DNA of 64,000 bases, from assembly GCF_026898115.1 (NCBI RefSeq), contig NZ_CP114036.1:5884001-5948000 (forward strand). The letters run 5' to 3'. The translations under genes and the position numbers were made by a program. This document shows positions 25,374 through 37,336 of this stretch, in pieces; position 1 is the stretch's first letter, and every line of letters begins with the position of its first letter. The DNA is from Streptomyces sp. S465 (lineage in GTDB: Bacteria; Actinomycetota; Actinomycetes; Streptomycetales; Streptomycetaceae). The notes below the pieces were generated by a model. The model made no database searches. It saw nothing but the letters and a program-made list of their open reading frames with translations, and was not told the DNA's origin.

Positions 25374-27137
25374 ATGACACGACTCTTCAACAACCCAGCC
25401 GCCTTCGCGGACGAGGCCCTGGAAGGCTTCGTCGCCGCCCACCGGCGCCTGGTCCGGCGCGTCCCCGGCGGTGTCGCCCGCGCCGCCGCCACCGCCCCCG
25501 GCCAGGTGGCCGTGGTCGTCGGCGGCGGTTCGGGCCACTACCCGGCCTTCTCCGGCCTGGTGGGGCCGGGCCTGGCGCACGGTGCCGCGGTCGGCAACGT
25601 CTTCGCCTCGCCCTCGGCCCAGCAGGTGGCCCAGGTGGCCAAGGCGGCGCAGGCCGGCGGCGGGGTGCTGCTGGCGTTCGGCAACTACGCGGGCGATGTG
25701 CTGCACTTCGGCCAGGCCGCGGAGCGCCTCACCGCCGAGGGCATTCCCTGCGCGACGCTCGCCGTGACCGACGACGTCTCCAGCGCCGCCGCCGGGGAGT
25801 CGGAGAAGCGGCGCGGGGTCGCGGGCGATCTCGCGGTGTTCAAGACCGCCGCCGCGGCCGCCGAGGCGGGGCTGCCCCTGGCCGAGGTGGTCCGCCTCGC
25901 CGAGCTGGCCAACGCCCGGACCCGTTCGTTCGGCATCGCCTTCTCCGGCTGCACCCTGCCCGGCGCGGACGCCCCGCTGTTCACCGTCCCCGACGGCCGG
26001 ATGGCGGTGGGCCTGGGCATCCACGGTGAGCCGGGGCTCGCCGAGCGCCCGGTGCCCAGCGCCGACGAGGCCGCCGAACTGCTCGTCTCCACCCTGCTCG
26101 GCGAACTGCCGGAGGGCGTGGACAGCCCGCGCGGACAGCGCGCGGGCGTGATCCTCAACGGTCTGGGCTCGGTCAAGTACGAGGAGCTGTTCGTCGTCTA
26201 CCGCCAGGTGGCCCGGCTGCTCGCCGAGGCGGGCGTGGAAACCGTCGACCCCGAGGTGGGCGAGCTGGTCACCAGCTTCGACATGGCGGGCGTCTCGCTC
26301 ACCCTCTTCTGGCTCACCGATGAGCTGGAGCCGCTGTGGACGGCCCCGGCCGACGCCCCCGCCTACCGCAAGGGCACGGTCGCCCCGGCCGTCACCACCG
26401 CCGAGCCGCTCGCGGACGCGGACCTCGCCGAGGAGACCGCCGTCCCCGAGGCGAGCGAGCCCTCCCGCGCCGCGGCCCGCACCGCCCTGGCGGCGCTGGA
26501 GGCCATCGAGACGACCATCCGGGCGCACGCCGAGGAACTCGGCCGCATCGACGCCGTCGCCGGCGACGGCGACCACGGCATCGGCATGCGGCGCGGCTCC
26601 GAGGCCGCGCGCACGGCCGCCCGCCAGGCCCTGGAGCGGGGCGCGGGCGCCGGCACCCTGCTGCACCACGCCGCCGACGCCTGGGCCGACCGGGCCGGCG
26701 GCACCTCCGGGGCGCTGTGGGGGGTCATCCTGCGGGCGCTCGGCACGGCCCTCGGCGACACCGAACGGCCCGACGCGCACGCCGTCAGCGTCGGCGTGGA
26801 CGCCGCCGCCGACGGGGTGATGCGGCTCGGCAAGGCGGAGACCGGCGACAAGACGATGGTCGACGCCCTGGTGCCGTTCGCCGACGCGCTGAGCGAGGCC
26901 GTCGGCCAGGGGGCGCCGCTGACCGCCGCCTGGGACACCGCGGCCACCGCCGCCGACGCCGCCGCCAAGGCCACCGCCGAACTCCTGCCCCGGCTGGGCC
27001 GCGCCCGGCCGCACGCCGAGAAGTCCCTGGGCACCCCGGACGCGGGTGCGGTGTCCCTCGCCCTGATCGTCCGCGCTGTGCACGGCGCCCTCGCCCACGC
27101 CACCCCCGCCGCCGACTCCACCGCCAAGAAAGGCTGA
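25374..27137 (+). CDS. lerK: Dihydroxyacetone-kinase-family L-erythrulose kinase (DhaK-DhaL fusion)
   Basis: A 587-residue ATP-dependent ketose kinase. Residues ~1-330 are Dha[16 protein letters not shown] with the substrate-binding His, [16 protein letters not shown] and [14 protein letters not shown]. Residues ~375-587 are Dha[17 protein letters not shown] binds Mg-ATP, plus [12 protein letters not shown] and [11 protein letters not shown]. Dihydroxyacetone is one possible substrate, but neighbouring LerI- and DerI-type isomerases make L-erythrulose (to L-erythrulose-1-phosphate) the better call. The ATG at 25374 has a weak GGGAG upstream. The next gene starts 1 nt after its stop. Confidence 0.8.
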   Translation: MTRLFNNPAAFADEALEGFVAAHRRLVRRVPGGVARAAATAPGQVAVVVGGGSGHYPAFSGLVGPGLAHGAAVGNVFASPSAQQVAQVAKAAQAGGGVLLAFGNYAGDVLHFGQAAERLTAEGIPCATLAVTDDVSSAAAGESEKRRGVAGDLAVFKTAAAAAEAGLPLAEVVRLAELANARTRSFGIAFSGCTLPGADAPLFTVPDGRMAVGLGIHGEPGLAERPVPSADEAAELLVSTLLGELPEGVDSPRGQRAGVILNGLGSVKYEELFVVYRQVARLLAEAGVETVDPEVGELVTSFDMAGVSLTLFWLTDELEPLWTAPADAPAYRKGTVAPAVTTAEPLADADLAEETAVPEASEPSRAAARTALAALEAIETTIRAHAEELGRIDAVAGDGDHGIGMRRGSEAARTAARQALERGAGAGTLLHHAADAWADRAGGTSGALWGVILRALGTALGDTERPDAHAVSVGVDAAADGVMRLGKAETGDKTMVDALVPFADALSEAVGQGAPLTAAWDTAATAADAAAKATAELLPRLGRARPHAEKSLGTPDAGAVSLALIVRAVHGALAHATPAADSTAKKG

Positions 27138-27138
27138 G

Positions 27139-27612
27139 ATGAACGACAAGCTCCGCATCGTCGTCGGATCCGATGACGCCGGGTACGACTACAAGGAGGT
27201 TCTGAAGAAGGACCTGGAGGCCAGCGAGCTCGTGGCGTCCGTCACCGACGTGGGCGTGGACGCCGACGGGCACACCGCCTACCCGAAGATCGCGATCGCC
27301 GCCGCCGAACTGGTGGCCAAGGGCGAGGCCGACCGGGCGCTGCTGGTGTGCGGCACCGGACTCGGCGTCGCCATCGCCGCCAACAAGGTCAAGGGCATCC
27401 GGGCGGTCACCGCCCACGACAGCTTCTCCGTCGAACGCGCCATCCTCAGCAACAACGCCCAGGTGCTCACCTTCGGCCAGCGCGTCGTGGGCCTGGAGCT
27501 GGCCCGCCGCCTCGCCAAGGAGTGGCTCACCTACCGCTTCGACACCTCCTCGGCCTCGGCCGCCAAGGTCGAGCTGATGTGCGCCTACGAAGACGAGGGC
27601 ACGGCCGCCTGA
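27139..27612 (+). CDS. derI: RpiB/LacA-type sugar-phosphate isomerase, probable D-erythrulose-4-phosphate isomerase
   Basis: A 157-residue RpiB-fold enzyme: [13 protein letters not shown] at the N-terminus, [14 protein letters not shown], the anion hole/active-site loop [19 protein letters not shown] with its catalytic Cys, and [14 protein letters not shown]. RpiB-type enzymes interconvert aldose and ketose phosphates; in tetrose catabolism the same fold (DerI/EryI) converts D-erythrulose-4-phosphate to D-erythrose-4-phosphate. The operon context selects this role over ribose-5-phosphate. Its TGA overlaps the next ATG. Confidence 0.8.
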   Translation: MNDKLRIVVGSDDAGYDYKEVLKKDLEASELVASVTDVGVDADGHTAYPKIAIAAAELVAKGEADRALLVCGTGLGVAIAANKVKGIRAVTAHDSFSVERAILSNNAQVLTFGQRVVGLELARRLAKEWLTYRFDTSSASAAKVELMCAYEDEGTAA

Positions 27613-28436
27613 TGTCAGCCCCAGCCCCTTCCGGCCCCGCCGTCACCATCGGCGTCAGTCTGAAGATGTACTTCGGGCACCACCAGACGCTCAACTGGTG
27701 CCGTCGTATCGCGGCCATCGCGGAACGGCACCCGGCCGTCACCGGCGGCCTCGTGGAGACGTTCGTCCTGCCCTCCTTCCCGACGCTGGTCCCGGCCGCC
27801 GGGCTGCTCGCCGGGACCGGGGTCCGGATCGGCGCCCAGGACCTGAGTGCCGAGGAGCCCGGTGCGCTCACCGGCGAGGTGAGCGGCGCCCAGCTCAAGG
27901 AGATCGGCTGCGGCTACGCCGAGGTGGGCCACGCCGAGCGGCGCCGCCTCTTCCACGAGGACGAGACGGTCGTCGCGGCCAAGACCGCCGCCGCGCTGCG
28001 CCACGGCCTCACCCCCGTGCTGTGCGTCGGCGAGCCGGAGCGCACCGACGCCGGCCGGGCGGCCGAACGCTGCGCCGCCGAGGTCGAGTCCGCCCTCGCC
28101 GTGGCCGGCCGGGCCGGGCTGCTCGGCCCGCTGATCGTCGCGTACGAGCCGCAGTGGGCCATCGGCGCCCCCGAGCCCGCCTCGCCCGAGCACATCCGCG
28201 CCGTGTGCACCGCCCTGAGCACCCGGCTGGCGGAGCGGCCGGAGCTCGCGGGCAGCCGGGTCGTCTACGGCGGCAGCGCCGGACCGGGCCTGCTCACCCG
28301 GCTCGGCCCCGAGGTCGGCGGGCTCTTCCTGGGCCGCTTCGCCCATGACCCGGGCGCGTTCGAGACGATCCTGGACGAGGCGGCGGCCCTGCACGGGACG
28401 GCCCTGCACGGGACGACCGTGGCGGGGGTGGCGTGA
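27612..28436 (+). CDS. lerI: Triosephosphate-isomerase-like L-erythrulose-1-phosphate isomerase
   Basis: A 274-residue TIM-barrel protein. Catalytic Lys is in GVSLKMYFG (replacing the classical GNWKMN of TIM), catalytic His in EVGHAERRR, catalytic Glu in VAYEPQWAIG, and the phosphate-binding loop is YGGSAGPG. The SLKMYF variant is characteristic of the LerI/EryH branch, which isomerises L-erythrulose-1-phosphate to D-erythrulose-4-phosphate. The start ATG overlaps the previous stop (TGATG). Confidence 0.82.
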   Translation: MSAPAPSGPAVTIGVSLKMYFGHHQTLNWCRRIAAIAERHPAVTGGLVETFVLPSFPTLVPAAGLLAGTGVRIGAQDLSAEEPGALTGEVSGAQLKEIGCGYAEVGHAERRRLFHEDETVVAAKTAAALRHGLTPVLCVGEPERTDAGRAAERCAAEVESALAVAGRAGLLGPLIVAYEPQWAIGAPEPASPEHIRAVCTALSTRLAERPELAGSRVVYGGSAGPGLLTRLGPEVGGLFLGRFAHDPGAFETILDEAAALHGTALHGTTVAGVA

Positions 28437-28437
28437 G

Positions 28438-29244
28438 ATGGCCCTCGGACTGAGCACCTACGCCTTCTTCTGGCAGATCTCCGCAAAGCCACCCCGGCCG
28501 CTGACGGTGGAGGACATGCTCCGGCGCACCCATGACCTGGGCGTCGGCCTCTTCCAGATCTGCGACTACCCGCTGATCGAGACCTTCTCCGACGAGCGGC
28601 TCGCCCAGGTGCGGACCACCGCCGACTCCCTCGGCATCCGGCTGGAGCTGGGCACCCGTGGCGTCCGCCCCGGCCACCTGCGGACGTACCTGGAGCTGGC
28701 GGAGAAGCTGGGCGCGACCTTCGTGCGCTCCATGCTGAACACGAACGACCACCGGCCGACCGTCCCCGAGGCGGTCGAGCTGCTGCGCGAGGCGGTGCCC
28801 GGCTACGCCGAACGGGGGGTCACCCTCGGCCTGGAGACCTACGAACAGGTCTCGACCGACGACCTGCTGGCCGTGGTCACCGCCGTCGACAGCCCGCACC
28901 TGGGCGTCTGCCTGGACCCGGGCAACAGCGTGGCCCGCCTGGAGCGGCCGGCCGACGTCATCGACCGCACCGCCCCGTACGTGGTCAACGTCCACGTCAA
29001 GGACTTCGCCTTCACCCGCCGGGACGGCTGGGTCGGCTTCACCTTCGCCGGCTGCCCGCTCGGCGAGGGGCTGCTCGACTACGACCGCATGATCGCGGCG
29101 GTCCGCCCGGAGGAGAAGGGCGTCAACCAGATCGTGGAGCACTGGCTCCCGTGGCAGGGCGGCTTCGAGGAGACCGCCCGGCTCGAAGACCAGTGGACAC
29201 AGCACAGTGTCCGCACCCTGAACAAGCTGATGAGGAGCACCTGA
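28438..29244 (+). CDS. oiaC: Sugar-phosphate isomerase/epimerase-fold protein, probable 3-oxo-isoapionate decarboxylase
   Basis: A 268-residue xylose-isomerase-like TIM barrel. Visible metal-site candidates are LGLETYEQ (Glu), VCLDPGNSVA (Asp/Asn), NVHVKDFAF (His/Asp) and VEHWLPW (Glu-His). In D-apionate degradation an enzyme of this fold, OiaC, decarboxylates 3-oxo-isoapionate to L-erythrulose. Placement between an ApnO-like oxidoreductase and erythrulose-processing genes supports that role, but a generic ketose isomerase cannot be excluded. It starts 1 nt after lerI and its stop overlaps the next ATG. Confidence 0.65.
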   Translation: MALGLSTYAFFWQISAKPPRPLTVEDMLRRTHDLGVGLFQICDYPLIETFSDERLAQVRTTADSLGIRLELGTRGVRPGHLRTYLELAEKLGATFVRSMLNTNDHRPTVPEAVELLREAVPGYAERGVTLGLETYEQVSTDDLLAVVTAVDSPHLGVCLDPGNSVARLERPADVIDRTAPYVVNVHVKDFAFTRRDGWVGFTFAGCPLGEGLLDYDRMIAAVRPEEKGVNQIVEHWLPWQGGFEETARLEDQWTQHSVRTLNKLMRST

Positions 29245-30116
29245 TGGCCACCCCCGCCACAGAGACCACGACCGTCGCCGTTATCGGCGCCGCAGGAAAG
29301 ATGGGCCTGCGCGTCTCGGCGAACCTGGAGAAGAGCGACTTCCGCGTCCTGTTCAGCGAGAACTCACCCAAGGGCCAGGAAGTCCTCGCCGAGCTGGGCC
29401 GCGAGGTCATCGACTCCGCCAAGGCGGCGGCCGAGGCCGACGTGGTCATCCTCGCCGTCCCCGACCGCGTCCTCGGCGCGGTGTCCGAGGCGCTGGTCCC
29501 GGTCATGAAGCCCGGCTCGGTCGTCCTCACCCTGGACCCGGCCGCCGCCTACGCGGGCCTGCTCGCCCGGCGCGACGACGTCGCCAACGCCTGTGCGCAC
29601 CCCTGCCACCCGTCGGTCTTCCTGGAGCGCACCACCAAGGAGGAGTGGGCCGACACCTTCGGCGGCATCGCCGCGCCGCAGGAGGTCGTCGCGGCGTTCG
29701 AGTCCGAGGACGCGGCGGCGCGCGAGCTGACCGAGACCGTGATCCGCACGATGTACGCGCCGGTCGTGGACGTCCACTGGGTGACCGTCAAGCAGCTGGC
29801 CGTGCTGGAGCCCACCCTCGTCGAGACCATCGCCTGCATGGTCGGCGCGCTGCTGACCGAGGCCCTGCACGAGACCGTCCACACGGTGGGCGTCCCGGAG
29901 TCCGCCGCCCGCGCGATGCTCCTGGGCCACACCCAGGTCGCCCTCGCCAACACCCTCAAGGGCGACAACCCGTTCTCCGACGCGTGCCTGATCGCGATGG
30001 ACTACGGCCGGGAGTCGATCGTGCGGGACGACTGGAAGAAGGTCTTCCAGGACGACGAGCTCGACAAGGTCATCACCCGGATGCTCAAGATCAAGGAAAT
30101 CCGCCGCGCGGCGTGA
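29244..30116 (+). CDS. apnO: NAD-dependent oxidoreductase, probable D-apionate oxidoisomerase
   Basis: A 290-residue protein with an N-terminal Rossmann fold (VAVIGAAGKMGLRVSANLEKS) and a helical C-terminal domain of the phosphogluconate-dehydrogenase-C type (LEPTLVETIACMVGALLTEALHETVH). ApnO, which converts D-apionate to 3-oxo-isoapionate with NAD+, belongs to this architecture. As last gene of the operon it would supply the first catabolic step. Other beta-hydroxyacid dehydrogenase activities are possible. A strong terminator follows. Confidence 0.68.
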   Translation: MATPATETTTVAVIGAAGKMGLRVSANLEKSDFRVLFSENSPKGQEVLAELGREVIDSAKAAAEADVVILAVPDRVLGAVSEALVPVMKPGSVVLTLDPAAAYAGLLARRDDVANACAHPCHPSVFLERTTKEEWADTFGGIAAPQEVVAAFESEDAAARELTETVIRTMYAPVVDVHWVTVKQLAVLEPTLVETIACMVGALLTEALHETVHTVGVPESAARAMLLGHTQVALANTLKGDNPFSDACLIAMDYGRESIVRDDWKKVFQDDELDKVITRMLKIKEIRRAA

Positions 30117-30149
30117 CGCTGCGCTGTGCGGTACGCGGTACGCGGTACG

Positions 30150-30195
30150 CCCCCGGTCCCGGTGCGCTCACGGGGGAGCGCACCGGGACCGGGGG
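30150..30195 (+). terminator. Terminator of the apionate-type operon
   Basis: A near-perfect ~20-bp stem, CCCCCGGTCCCGGTGCGCTC with its complement, around a short loop, ends 8 nt before the convergent DUF397 gene; it probably serves both strands. Confidence 0.88.
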
Positions 30196-30203
30196 CGATG
30201 CTC

Positions 30204-30404
30204 TTAGCCGGCGGTGAGGCGATCGAACGCGCCGGCCTTGACGGCGCGTATGAAGCCGCCGAACGTGACGGGGGTGGTGGCGAGGACGACCTCCGGCTCG
30301 TCGCTCTCGCGCAGCCGTACGGTGTGGTTGTCGCCGGTGGCGACGTATACGCAGTTCCCCGCGTTCGGGCTGTAGGACGACTTTCGCCAGTTCTCAACGG
30401 ACAC
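30204..30404 (-). CDS. DUF397 domain protein (WhiJ-partner type)
   Basis: A 66-residue protein: NWRKSSYSPNAGNCVYVA at the N-terminus and VRLRESDEPEVVLATTPVTFGGFIRAVKAGAFD, the DUF397 pattern. Actinobacteria encode many such proteins next to XRE/WhiJ-type regulators, and in known cases the two act as a pair controlling development or secondary metabolism. The GTG start has GGAAGGA 6 nt upstream and lies 18 nt after the regulator's stop. Confidence 0.9.
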   Translation of the reverse strand: MSVENWRKSSYSPNAGNCVYVATGDNHTVRLRESDEPEVVLATTPVTFGGFIRAVKAGAFDRLTAG

Positions 30405-30422
30405 GCGCGTTCCTTCCTTGGT

Positions 30423-31277
30423 TCAGATGTCCCGTGCGATGCGGCGGATCATGTCGCGTGACTCGGCGGGCTTGAGGGCGCAGGTTTCCATGCGATCCAG
30501 TACGTTCCGGTACCGGGCCAGTTGCGGCTGGGCGTCCAGGAACTCGGAGCCGTGGTCCGAATCGAGCTGGACGGTGTCGAGTCGTGGGACCTCTGCGCCG
30601 AGGTAGATGATGCCCTGCCCGGACATGGGAAAGATTCCCCCACCGAAAGGGACCACCTTCACGGTGATGTTCTCCCGCTCGCTCATCTTGATCAGGTATT
30701 CGAGCTGGGCGCGGGCCACCGCTGACCCGCCGAAGCCCATGCGCAGAGCGGCCTCATGGACGATGGCCGTCAGCGGGGTCGGCCGCTCTCCGTAGAGCAC
30801 CGCCTGGCGCTTGACTCGGAACGACACACGGTGCTCCACCTCATGCAGTGCCAGCGCGGGCAAGGCGTCACTGATGAGTGCTCGAGCGTGTTCTGTGGTC
30901 TGCAGCACCCCGGGCATGTGGAACACGGACACGATCCGCATGTACGTGGCGTGGTGCTCAAGTTCGGCCAAGTCGAGCATGCTTGCGGGGAGCATCTCGC
31001 GGTACTCCTCCCACCACCCTCGGGTCCGCCCACCGGTCATGCCCGTGAGCGCCTCGATCAGCTCCTCGTCAGTGCATTCGTAAAGCCGGGCCAGGGCGCG
31101 CACCCGATCGGCGCTTACCGCGTAGCCGCCTGCCTCGATGTTGCTGATGCGCGATTGGGTGGCGCCGAACAGCTCACCGGCTTGTGTCGCGGACAGTTCC
31201 ACGCCCTCACGGAGGCGGCGCAATTCGGTGCCGAGGCGTCGCTGCCGCACGGTGGGCGGGAGTTTGAGCCGGGCCAT
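30423..31277 (-). CDS. XRE family regulator with DUF5753 sensor domain (WhiJ-like)
   Basis: A 284-residue protein. Residues ~12-70 are a helix-turn-helix (LGTELRRLREGVELSATQAGELFGATQSRISNIEAGGYAVSADRVRALARLY). Residues ~105-280 match DUF5753 (YMRIVSVFHMPGVLQTTEHARAL, then VHEAALRMGFGGSAVARAQLEYL and VKVVPFGGGIFPMSGQ). These are Scr1/WhiJ-type regulators. AAGGAG lies 9 nt upstream of the ATG. The divergent small gene at 31467 completes the usual three-gene arrangement. Confidence 0.9.
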   Translation of the reverse strand: MARLKLPPTVRQRRLGTELRRLREGVELSATQAGELFGATQSRISNIEAGGYAVSADRVRALARLYECTDEELIEALTGMTGGRTRGWWEEYREMLPASMLDLAELEHHATYMRIVSVFHMPGVLQTTEHARALISDALPALALHEVEHRVSFRVKRQAVLYGERPTPLTAIVHEAALRMGFGGSAVARAQLEYLIKMSERENITVKVVPFGGGIFPMSGQGIIYLGAEVPRLDTVQLDSDHGSEFLDAQPQLARYRNVLDRMETCALKPAESRDMIRRIARDI

Positions 31278-31466
31278 TGTTCGTCTCTCCTTGCTTGGGC
31301 ATGCCCCGGATATCACCCGATCGAGGGGTGTTGGGCTAGGAAGAACCCAGGTGATGGACTGTAGTCCAACGCGGACCGTACGGTGTAACTCACCTGATCG
31401 GTCAGGGTGTTGCCCCGTAGGTGATCTGCCACCCTGCCCAACTCCTCCTCCTGACGGGAGACTTCC

Positions 31467-31811
31467 GTGGCCACCGTAGCCCCCCAAGACCCCAGCTCAA
31501 CGCCGTTCGATTTCGGCGCATTCGACAACGAGGTGCGCGCACTCGTACTCGACACCGCGCCCCGCCTGTTCGCCGTGGTCCAGGAATACGACCGGGGAAC
31601 GGAGTACGCGGACGGCCATGTCGCCGCATGGGGCATGGCGTACGACGACGGCACCGCATACGTGATCGGGGTGGGCGGCACCGTGGCGATGTCCCTCGGG
31701 TCGCCGGAGCGGGCGCTGTGGCACTACGGCCGCCGTAAGGGGATCTTCGCGCGGCTGGTGTGGCTCGACCCGGGGGCCGGTGCCACCTTCGCGCGGGCCG
31801 AGGCCGCGTGA
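31467..31811 (+). CDS. Conserved hypothetical protein next to the WhiJ-like regulator
   Basis: A 114-residue soluble protein (FGAFDNEVRALVLDTAPRLFAVVQEY, then HVAAWGMAYDDGTAYVIGVG and LWHYGRRKGIFARLVWL). I do not recognise a named domain, though such proteins are common beside WhiJ/DUF397 pairs in streptomycetes. The GTG start has GGGAG 6 nt upstream. A function in the same regulatory switch is only inferred from position. Confidence 0.65.
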   Translation: MATVAPQDPSSTPFDFGAFDNEVRALVLDTAPRLFAVVQEYDRGTEYADGHVAAWGMAYDDGTAYVIGVGGTVAMSLGSPERALWHYGRRKGIFARLVWLDPGAGATFARAEAA

Positions 31812-31828
31812 GGGCGGCGGGCGGATCT

Positions 31829-31864
31829 GCCGGGGACGCCCTCCGTAAGGGCGTGATCCCCGGC
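31829..31864 (+). terminator. Hairpin terminator
   Basis: GCCGGGGA plus CGCCCT pair with AGGGCG plus TCCCCGGC, 18 nt after the hypothetical gene. Confidence 0.7.
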
Positions 31865-31917
31865 GAGCCGTGAGACGTACGGCGTACCCATGAGCCGGGG
31901 CTGTTCGGCTCGGTCGG

Positions 31918-32312
31918 GTGCGGCGCCGTCTCGCGCCTTCGGCGCCATTGAGCAGCGGGGCAGGGGGCAGGGGGCGCGGCGCCGTCGCCGTCCGCCGGGC
32001 CGCTGGGGGTGCGGGCCGGTGGCGGCTTCCGGGCTCGGCGGCCGGGGAGCCCTCCGGACTACGGGTGGAGCCCCTCCCGGTACCCCCCCAAAAAAGTGCT
32101 TGATCTGACGCAACTAATTTGTCAATCAGTTTCCAGAGGGGTACCCCACCCCCCACCGACCCGGCAGTCCGGCACCGGCCCTTGCCCCCGAGAACGGACG
32201 CCGCCACCGGCGCCCGCATCCACGGGCCCGGCGCACGGCGGCGGCGCCGCGCCCCCCAACCCCCGCCGCCGCTGCTCAATCGCGCCGAAGGCGCGAAACG
32301 GCGCCGCGGCCG
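31918..32312. repeat. Large imperfect inverted repeat (about 175-bp arms)
   Basis: The left arm (31918-32093) and right arm (32139-32312) are reverse complements over most of their length. Each outer end has a GGCGCCGT-TCGCGCC-TTCGGCGC-ATTGAGCAGCG module and each inner end a GGTACC. The ~45-nt centre is AT-rich compared with the surroundings. No credible gene lies in it; frames that run through it follow the repeat. It could be a pair of dispersed repeats, a MITE-like element or a very long hairpin. Confidence 0.8.
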
Positions 32313-32343
32313 AACACACCACCCATCGCCCAACCCCGCCGCC

Positions 32344-32682
32344 TCACGCAGCCGGCAGGTAGGTCGTGGTCGCCCATGGAGGAAACGCGGTGTCCACGAG
32401 ATACCAGATGCGCCCCCCGCCGGTCACCTCTATCTGCCATTGTTCGCAGGTCTGCCCCCGGTGCGTGCCGTGCGCCAGGCTGCCCTTCAATCGATGGTGC
32501 CTCGCTGTCTCGGCCACTGGGTTCGGGTCTGTGCGCATGATGACCCAAGCGCGGTAGGTGTTCTCGCGCGCCTGCTGAGCGAGGCTCTCCCAGCCCTTGG
32601 CCGAGGCCGCGTCCGCGAAACGGACCTCCCAGTGATCTTCCGGTGCTGGTGGTGCGGCCCGGTCTCCGCGGCCCGCGGTCAT
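32344..32682 (-). CDS. RelE/ParE-like toxin of a type II toxin-antitoxin pair
   Basis: A 112-residue protein. The pattern KGWESLAQQ...AWVIMRTDPNP...RHHRLKGSLA...EQWQIEVTGGGRIWYLVD resembles the RelE/ParE-fold cytotoxic repressor proteins that cleave mRNA on ribosomes or hit gyrase. It overlaps the antitoxin gene by 4 nt (ATGA), antitoxin first, the usual TA order. The C-terminus ends in AFPPWATTTYLPAA rather than the common HPK-type tail. The call rests on pattern and context. Confidence 0.68.
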   Translation of the reverse strand: MTAGRGDRAAPPAPEDHWEVRFADAASAKGWESLAQQARENTYRAWVIMRTDPNPVAETARHHRLKGSLAHGTHRGQTCEQWQIEVTGGGRIWYLVDTAFPPWATTTYLPAA

Positions 32683-33158
32683 GCGATGTCCCGCGGGTCC
32701 GGTGCCGGTCCGTAGTCCTCGCCGTGGTCCCTGGTCAGCGCGGCCAGCAGCTCCGGGTCGGAATAGATCTCGGCGGTGTGCTGCCACGCGATGAGCATCT
32801 GTGCCACGGACGCGCTGTTACCGACCGAGTCGGCGGCCCGCATGGTGTCGACCAGTTCGACGGCAAAGGCGTGGAGGTCGGCCTCAGGTAGGAAGCGGAC
32901 CCAGGGGAACGCGTCCGGCAGTATGTCCAGGAGCAGCTCCATGCTGCCGGGCTCCCGGTGTGCCATCGCGGTGAGCATCCGGGTGGCGGCCGAGACCACG
33001 GTCTGGTCCTGTTCGGCCCGTGCCGCTGTGGTGAGGACCAGATCCTCGCCGTCTCTTCGGCGCAGGAGCAGCCGTGGCGATTCTTTGAGCCGGGCAAGTG
33101 TCTGCTTGTTCTTGTTCACCAGCTCGGAGAAGTTCACGGCGGTGTTCTCGGTTGCCAT
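32679..33158 (-). CDS. Phd-like antitoxin with C-terminal helical extension
   Basis: A 159-residue protein. The N-terminal third (VNFSELVNKNKQTLARLKESPRLLLRRRDGEDLVLTTAARAE) looks like a Phd/YefM-type DNA-binding antitoxin segment. The remaining ~90 residues are helical and acidic and likely include toxin neutralisation. It precedes and overlaps the toxin gene. It is longer than classical Phd (about 75 residues). Confidence 0.65.
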   Translation of the reverse strand: MATENTAVNFSELVNKNKQTLARLKESPRLLLRRRDGEDLVLTTAARAEQDQTVVSAATRMLTAMAHREPGSMELLLDILPDAFPWVRFLPEADLHAFAVELVDTMRAADSVGNSASVAQMLIAWQHTAEIYSDPELLAALTRDHGEDYGPAPDPRDIA

Positions 33159-33358
33159 GACTTTGAAATTACTTCGAAACCCCCTGCTCCGCCATGATCC
33201 GCGTTCGTCGTCACCCGAAAGGGGGTGGAGTCGGCCGCTCCGGCGGAGACTGTGCCCGGCGCGGGCTGTCGGTGGGTGGCCGTACTCTGGAAGACCCCCG
33301 GCCCGTGAGACGTGTCGGGTCGTTCGCGTTGTCCGCCTCCGGGATGGAATACCCCTTT

Positions 33359-36904
<3,546 letters not shown>

Positions 36905-36940
36905 CGGCCGTCGCGGCACGCCTGGCGCTGGTGCTCGTGT

Positions 36941-36975
36941 GCCCGGCGCCGGTGTTCAGCCGGGCGGCGCCGGGC
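36941..36975. terminator. Terminator between mfd and the HigA-like gene
   Basis: GCCCGGCGCC pairs with GGCGCCGGGC around a 15-nt loop, between convergent genes. Confidence 0.65.
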
Positions 36976-36991
36976 GCTGGGCGCTGGGTGC

Positions 36992-37336
36992 TCAGGCGAT
37001 GCGGATCTGCTGATCGTCGACTTCGAGTACCAGCGTCAGCCGGGCCCCCAGGGCTTGCGCATAGGCCCGCATCGCCGTGAGATCCACTGTCTTGCCCTGC
37101 TCCAACTGGGAGACGCGGGCTTGGGTGATGCCGAGCTGGGCAGCGGCCTGCTGTTGGGTGAGACCGCGCTCCTTCCGCAGCCGCTGCAAGTGATGGCCCA
37201 GGAGGTGGGCCTCCTGCTGAAGACGTGCGGCTTCCTTGCGCGCCGCCCACTCTGCTTCCTCGACATCGGGGTGCGCCTCGCGGCGGACGCGCTCGGCCCT
37301 CCGCTTGACCTCGTCCCACGAGGTGAAACCGTTCAT
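36992..37336 (-). CDS. XRE-type antitoxin, HigA-like
   Basis: A 114-residue protein. The N-terminal ~50 residues are charged helix; residues ~52-105 form an HTH_3 domain (LQRLRKERGLTQQQAAAQLGITQARVSQLEQGKTVDLTAMRAYAQALG), followed by a beta tail VLEVDDQQIRIA. Its ATG overlaps the stop of the upstream toxin-like frame (ATGA), as in toxin-first HigBA systems. It should bind the two palindromes upstream of the toxin gene. Confidence 0.88.
   Translation of the reverse strand: MNGFTSWDEVKRRAERVRREAHPDVEEAEWAARKEAARLQQEAHLLGHHLQRLRKERGLTQQQAAAQLGITQARVSQLEQGKTVDLTAMRAYAQALGARLTLVLEVDDQQIRIA

Noticed and set aside
23835-27137. A single frame spanning the MFS gene region and the kinase gene, as if a transporter-kinase fusion
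   Set aside because: Its first half is out of frame with the MFS protein and low-complexity; it only becomes the kinase after the C tract. The two genes are separate.
25089-27158. A 689-codon minus-strand frame
   Set aside because: It is opposite the kinase gene and also passes through the C23 tract as poly-Gly.
31497-32333. A 278-codon minus-strand frame through the large inverted repeat
   Set aside because: It is antisense to a real gene on the left and then follows both arms of the repeat; Arg/Pro/Gly-rich with no domain.
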